Below are positions 41,350 to 44,043 of a stretch of DNA of 44,043 bases, piece by piece; position 1 is the first letter of the stretch; each line of letters opens with the position of its first letter. Below the pieces are notes generated by a model. That model saw only the letters and a list, made by a program, of their open reading frames with translations. It was not told the origin of the DNA and did not search any database. The position numbers and the translations under genes were made by a program. This DNA comes from Clostridia bacterium (GTDB lineage Bacteria; Bacillota_A; Clostridia; Christensenellales; Aristaeellaceae): positions 1-44,043 of the forward strand of contig JAGBBE010000143.1 of the NCBI GenBank assembly GCA_017938645.1, read 5' to 3'.

Positions 41350-41988
41350 ATGTGCGGACGATACTTTCTGGACGAAGGCGAGATGGAAAACCGGCGGCTG
41401 ACGGCAATCGTCAAGGGCATGTTTGCCTCCGGAAGCCCCATGGCACATCTGGTGCAGCTGGGCGAAGTTTTTCCCACTCAGATGGCGCCTGTCATTGTAG
41501 CGCAGGACGGCGCAGCAGTGGTCAGGCCAATGCGCTGGGGATTTCCGCGCGGCGGAGGACATGGCGTGGTCATCAACAGCCGATCCGAGAAGGCGGACTA
41601 CACGCCGATGTTCCAGCGCGCGGTGAGGGAGCGCCGGTGTCTGATTCCCATGTCCGGCTTTTACGAGTGGCGGCGCACGCCTTCCGGCGGCAAGACGAAA
41701 GACAAGTTCGCCTTTGTGTCGCGCGGCGGACAGGAAAAGGGCATGATGTATCTGGCGGGCGTGTACGGAGAATTTCTGGGAGGCTTTGAAGGCGGCGGGT
41801 TTGACGGTTTCGCCATTCTGACGCAGGATGCTGATGAGCAGATGAGCCCTTATCACAGCCGGATGCCGGTGATCATGGACGACGAAAATCTGAAAAAACT
41901 GTGGCTGTTTGCACCGCCGCAGATGCCGTATGCAGAGATGAGAAGGCAGTTTGAACTGCCGAAGCTGTATGCAAGACAGGTGGAATAA
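41350..41988 (+). CDS. SRAP domain protein (YedK/HMCES family)
   Basis: 212 residues. SRAP proteins crosslink to abasic sites in single-stranded DNA through Cys2, exposed after Met removal. The second of two adjacent ATGs (41350) is chosen because it puts Cys directly at position 2 (MCGRYF) and gives 8 bases to AGGAGG. Other active-site features are INSRSEK, the Glu of MSGFYEWR and the His of YHSRMPVIM. Divergent from the phosphohexomutase gene. A palindrome AGGGTATACCCT lies upstream at 41316-41327; it is not a LexA box. Confidence 0.95.
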   Translation: MCGRYFLDEGEMENRRLTAIVKGMFASGSPMAHLVQLGEVFPTQMAPVIVAQDGAAVVRPMRWGFPRGGGHGVVINSRSEKADYTPMFQRAVRERRCLIPMSGFYEWRRTPSGGKTKDKFAFVSRGGQEKGMMYLAGVYGEFLGGFEGGGFDGFAILTQDADEQMSPYHSRMPVIMDDENLKKLWLFAPPQMPYAEMRRQFELPKLYARQVE

Positions 41989-42018
41989 CAAAAGAGCCTC
42001 GATTATGAGGCTCTTTTG
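41989..42018. terminator. Bidirectional terminator
   Basis: CAAAAGAGCCTC and GAGGCTCTTTTG pair perfectly over a six-base loop between the convergent SRAP and DUF4097 genes. Confidence 0.9.
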
Positions 42019-42019
42019 C

Positions 42020-43201
42020 TTACCGGATTGTAATGTCGCCTGAGGAGGTTACAACGCCTACCACAACCGGACTGGCTGGATCGTTTAACAGAGTGTTGCG
42101 GATGTCACCGCTCACACTGCGGCATTTGAGGCAGAAGCGCTGCTGTGGCGGCAGCTTGAGACGCACGTCGCCGCTGGTGGTTTTGCCGTCAAGAGCTGTC
42201 AGGGCTTCACCCAGAACATCCATGGATACATCGCCGCTCACGGTTTTGAAGCGCAGATCGGCAAAGATGCCGGATGCATGATCGATATCGCCGCTGATGG
42301 TGTTAACGGCAAACACGGGGCTGTCGCCTTCCCAGCGCACATCGCCGCTGGTGGTGGACAGACGGGTTTCGAACGCGGAGGATACCCGCTGGGCGTGGAT
42401 GTCGCCGGATGCGGAGGTAAGCTGGAGGTGGTCGACGGTCAGGTGCGAGAGGCTGATATCGCCGGAAGAAGAGCTGCATTTGACGGTTTGGACGACCAGA
42501 TCGTCAAGACAGATATCGCCGCTGGCTGTGGCCAGATGGAGTTCGGGGAGATGGAGGGATTTGGCGGAAATGCTGCCGGATGAAGTGCCGACGCGGACAG
42601 TTGGAGCCGCTTCGGCAGGAAGAGCCACCCTCAGCGTTCCGCCGCCGGAAAGATTGAAGCTGTGACGGAGCGCCTCACGCAGGTTATTGAGGATTCCAAG
42701 GATGTCATTTTTGGAAGTGTCTGCCTCAAAAAAAGTAGAGGCGGAACGTGGATTTTCCTTCAGCGCAATGATCAGCATGCCGTCTTTCACAACGGCTTTC
42801 ACGGGCATGGCATCCTCGCCGTCGATGTGAATCAGGTCATCAGAGGACGGAACGAGCTCGATGTCCGTGCTGCCCATGTGCATGAGCTGGATTTCCTGAA
42901 CCGACGTACTGGTCAAATGGACTTCCTTGTCCTCTGCAGCGTCGCCATCCCAAAATGCTTCAGCTTCGGTTTCCGGAGATTTGATTTGCTTGCGCGGATA
43001 GGACCGCAGCATTTCCTCCATGCCTCTCAGGCTTTCGACCACCGATCCGATGGCTTCATCCTGTGACATCCCCATGGAAAGCATGTCTTCGTAGCGCTCC
43101 TGACAGTTGGTGCGGACCTCCTCGTGTATGGCCCGTACCTCCTCGGATTCCTCCAGATCTTCAAACAACAGACCGATGATTTTTTCAATGGTCGCGTTCA
43201 T
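42020..43201 (-). CDS. DUF4097-type beta-helix repeat protein with DUF1700-like N-terminus
   Basis: 393 residues. The N-terminal 75 residues are helical (MNATIEKIIGLLFEDLEESE...EAIGSVVESLRGMEEMLRSY), like the DUF1700/permease-prefix domain found with PadR regulators. From about residue 180 the sequence is a beta-helix built on some ten SGD repeats (TSSGSIS, TASGDIC, SSSGDIS, SASGDIH, TTSGDVR, TISGDID, TVSGDVS, TTSGDVR, SVSGDIR, SSGDITI). There is no signal peptide and no membrane helix. Its ATG overlaps the padR stop by four bases. Function unknown; DUF4097 genes beside PadR are often envelope-stress linked. Confidence 0.85.
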   Translation of the reverse strand: MNATIEKIIGLLFEDLEESEEVRAIHEEVRTNCQERYEDMLSMGMSQDEAIGSVVESLRGMEEMLRSYPRKQIKSPETEAEAFWDGDAAEDKEVHLTSTSVQEIQLMHMGSTDIELVPSSDDLIHIDGEDAMPVKAVVKDGMLIIALKENPRSASTFFEADTSKNDILGILNNLREALRHSFNLSGGGTLRVALPAEAAPTVRVGTSSGSISAKSLHLPELHLATASGDICLDDLVVQTVKCSSSSGDISLSHLTVDHLQLTSASGDIHAQRVSSAFETRLSTTSGDVRWEGDSPVFAVNTISGDIDHASGIFADLRFKTVSGDVSMDVLGEALTALDGKTTSGDVRLKLPPQQRFCLKCRSVSGDIRNTLLNDPASPVVVGVVTSSGDITIR

Positions 43202-43533
43202 TGATTTTCTCCTTCCAAAAGAACATCGAGCAGCGCCCGGGTTTCCGTCCAGGCTGCACAATCGTTTTCGAGTTTTTGCTTTCCTTCCGGTGTGATGGAA
43301 TAATAGCGCCTGCGTGCGCCTGTTGTCTCGTCGCCCCAGTAGGAGCGGATGAAACCTGCCTGCTCCAGACGGCGGAAGGCTGTGTACAGCGTCGCTTCCT
43401 TCATTTCCAGACCGCCGGAACTGATGTCGGCCACGGTTTTGGAAATACGGTAGCCGTAGCTGTCGCCAAAGCTCAGCTGTCGCAGGATAATCGTATCCGT
43501 ATATCCGCGCAGGATATCGGCTGAAATGGCCAT
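43198..43533 (-). CDS. PadR family transcriptional regulator
   Basis: 111-residue winged-helix protein: GYTDTIILRQLSFGDSYGYRISKTV, EMKEATLYTAFRRLEQAGFIRSYWG and ARRRYYSITPEGKQKL are PadR hallmarks. Start 43533 follows AGAGGTGATCTT. The strong promoter upstream overlaps an ATACCT/AGGTAT dyad, the likely self-operator. Coupled to the DUF4097 gene by a four-base overlap. Confidence 0.93.
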   Translation of the reverse strand: MAISADILRGYTDTIILRQLSFGDSYGYRISKTVADISSGGLEMKEATLYTAFRRLEQAGFIRSYWGDETTGARRRYYSITPEGKQKLENDCAAWTETRALLDVLLEGENQ

Positions 43534-43552
43534 AAGATCACCTCTGGATCTC

Positions 43553-43581
43553 ATTATATACCGATATACCTCATCTGACAA
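43553..43581 (-). promoter_or_regulatory. Proximal padR promoter with dyad operator
   Basis: Minus-strand TTGTCA (43576-43581), 17 bases, TATAAT (43553-43558). The dyad ATACCT-N9-AGGTAT (43566-43586) overlaps the -35 and spacer. Confidence 0.82.
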
Positions 43582-43663
43582 GGTATGTGGGCATAAAAAA
43601 ACAATTGTAGTTTCCGCAGATTATAAAGTCACAGAAATGAGACAAGGACAGCATCAGAGACAT
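43571..43663 (-). CDS. Possible 30-residue leader peptide or padR 5' remnant
   Basis: An ATG at 43663 preceded by GAGGTGATCCAATT, which resembles the padR RBS AGAGGTGATC, opens a 30-codon frame that ends inside the proximal padR promoter. It lies downstream of the distal promoter at 43712-43740. The peptide is hydrophobic and Cys-rich with no recognised family. It may be a leader, a decayed duplicate or chance. Confidence 0.3.
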   Translation of the reverse strand: MSLMLSLSHFCDFIICGNYNCFFMPTYLVR

Positions 43664-43711
43664 AATTGGATCACCTCGCACAAAGAAGTTACGTCTGCAG
43701 CGTACAGATAC

Positions 43712-43740
43712 ATTATATATAGACATACCTCGCCTGTCAA
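43712..43740 (-). promoter_or_regulatory. Distal, duplicated padR-type promoter/operator
   Basis: Consensus TTGACA (43735-43740), 17 bases, TATAAT (43712-43717) on the minus strand. Over 35 bases it matches the proximal promoter/operator at 28 positions, including the ATACCT...GTAT dyad (43725-43745). The remaining part of 43534-43856 is AT-rich and otherwise empty. Confidence 0.8.
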
Positions 43741-43790
43741 TGTATCTTTTGATTAAAAAAATCTGAGAAACCGGGAGGGAAAAAATCCGG

Positions 43791-43819
43791 TTGACAAGAG
43801 CAAGGAAAAACGGTAGAAT
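43791..43819 (+). promoter_or_regulatory. Promoter of tRNA-Gly and tuf
   Basis: TTGACA (43791-43796), 17 bases, TAGAAT (43814-43819), 37 bases before the tRNA. Confidence 0.88.
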
Positions 43820-43856
43820 ATTTCATGTCTGGTATTAGGTCTATCCATGCGGACAT

Positions 43857-43930
43857 GCGGGTGTAGCTCAATGGCAGAGCTCCAGCTTCCCAAGCTGGCC
43901 ACGTGGGTTCGATTCCCATCACCCGCTCCA
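43857..43930 (+). tRNA. tRNA-Gly (anticodon CCC)
   Basis: Complete cloverleaf: acceptor GCGGGTG/CACCCGC, D arm GCTCAATGGCAGAGC, anticodon arm CCAGC-TTCCCAA-GCTGG giving anticodon CCC (reads GGG), T arm GTGGG-TTCGATT-CCCAT, discriminator T and an encoded CCA. There is no terminator before tuf, so the two are probably cotranscribed. Confidence 0.96.
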
Positions 43931-43993
43931 ACCGCATGAAACCAAAACCTGCCGGATCAAAAAAATCCAATACATCTCAGGAGGTCGATTCCA

Positions 43994-44043
43994 ATGGCTA
44001 AGACTAAGTTTGAACGCACCAAGCCGCACGTAAACATCGGTAC
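43994..44043 (+). CDS. tuf: Elongation factor Tu (3' part outside window)
   Basis: The first 16 codons, MAKTKFERTKPHVNIG, are the canonical EF-Tu N-terminus, leading into the first nucleotide-binding loop. EF-Tu is the GTPase that delivers aminoacyl-tRNA to the ribosome. RBS GGAGG lies 9 bases upstream of the ATG. It is downstream of tRNA-Gly and a strong promoter rather than behind fusA, so it may be a lone or second tuf copy. The window ends within the gene. Confidence 0.95.
   Translation, partial: MAKTKFERTKPHVNIG

Noticed and set aside
43737..43970. A 77-codon minus-strand frame with a product containing MGIEPTWPAWEAGALPLSYTR-like sequence
   Set aside because: It runs across the tRNA-Gly gene. 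This peptide is a well-known false prediction produced by reading tRNAs backwards.
1..44043. CRISPR arrays, insertion sequences or prophage genes
   Set aside because: No regularly spaced repeats, transposase or integrase motifs or phage structural genes were seen on either strand.

Overview
The window looks like a chromosomal segment of an anaerobic, spore-former-related Bacillota (class Clostridia). The evidence is a Spo0A-type regulator, a clostridial long single-chain PurL, strong AGGAGG ribosome binding sites, several TTG starts, SdpR/SdpI and XpaC/TelA genes, a transcription-terminating FMN riboswitch ahead of ribU, and fairly GC-rich coding sequence. Genus cannot be assigned from the sequence alone. 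Almost all of the DNA is coding, and no insertion sequence, prophage or CRISPR array was seen.

Layout: (1) 1-8613 is the distal part of a purine operon, purM(partial)-purN-purO-AICAR transformylase-purD-purL. PurH is split into two separate genes, and a hairpin-rich spacer sits before purD. (2) 8761-10132 holds a Spo0A-like regulator whose phosphorylatable aspartate is glycine, convergent with thiamine pyrophosphokinase. (3) 10289-14236 is an operon of secreted or membrane proteins: DUF6273-like, TPR plus C-type lectin, Lgt-like, and phosphodiester glycosidase. (4) 14289-16443 has a histidine phosphatase and a secreted protein that joins a catalytically dead sortase-B-like domain to a C39-like cysteine peptidase. 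(5) 16492-21051 has glycogen synthase with an SCP2-like tail, an MGT-type glycosyltransferase and a double flavodoxin-fold protein. (6) 21087-22015 is sdpR-sdpI with a clear promoter and operator. (7) 22326-25725 is an xpaC-telA-lemA-TPM operon. (8) 25851-27221 holds azlCD and rpsT. (9) 27366-27913 is a small AT-rich XRE-regulator module with paired operators. (10) 27957-30505 is an FMN-riboswitch unit, ribU-tsaE-tsaB-rimI. (11) 30540-41216 is a long minus-strand unit: phosphohexomutase, GT4 glycosyltransferase, vWA-like lipoprotein, four-helix membrane protein, tubulin/FtsZ-like protein, and a 1146-residue Hsp70/actin-like protein. (12) 41350-44043 has an SRAP protein, padR-DUF4097 with a duplicated promoter/operator, tRNA-Gly(CCC) and the start of tuf.

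The strongest candidate for an undescribed system is region 11. It combines a tubulin-superfamily GTPase, an actin/Hsp70-superfamily ATPase, a membrane protein and a surface lipoprotein in one tightly spaced gene string, together with sugar-phosphate and glycosyltransfer genes. This could be a cytoskeletal or envelope-remodelling apparatus; that role is inference. Other high-value items are the phosphorylation-dead Spo0A, the pseudo-sortase/C39 fusion and the glycogen synthase-SCP2 fusion.
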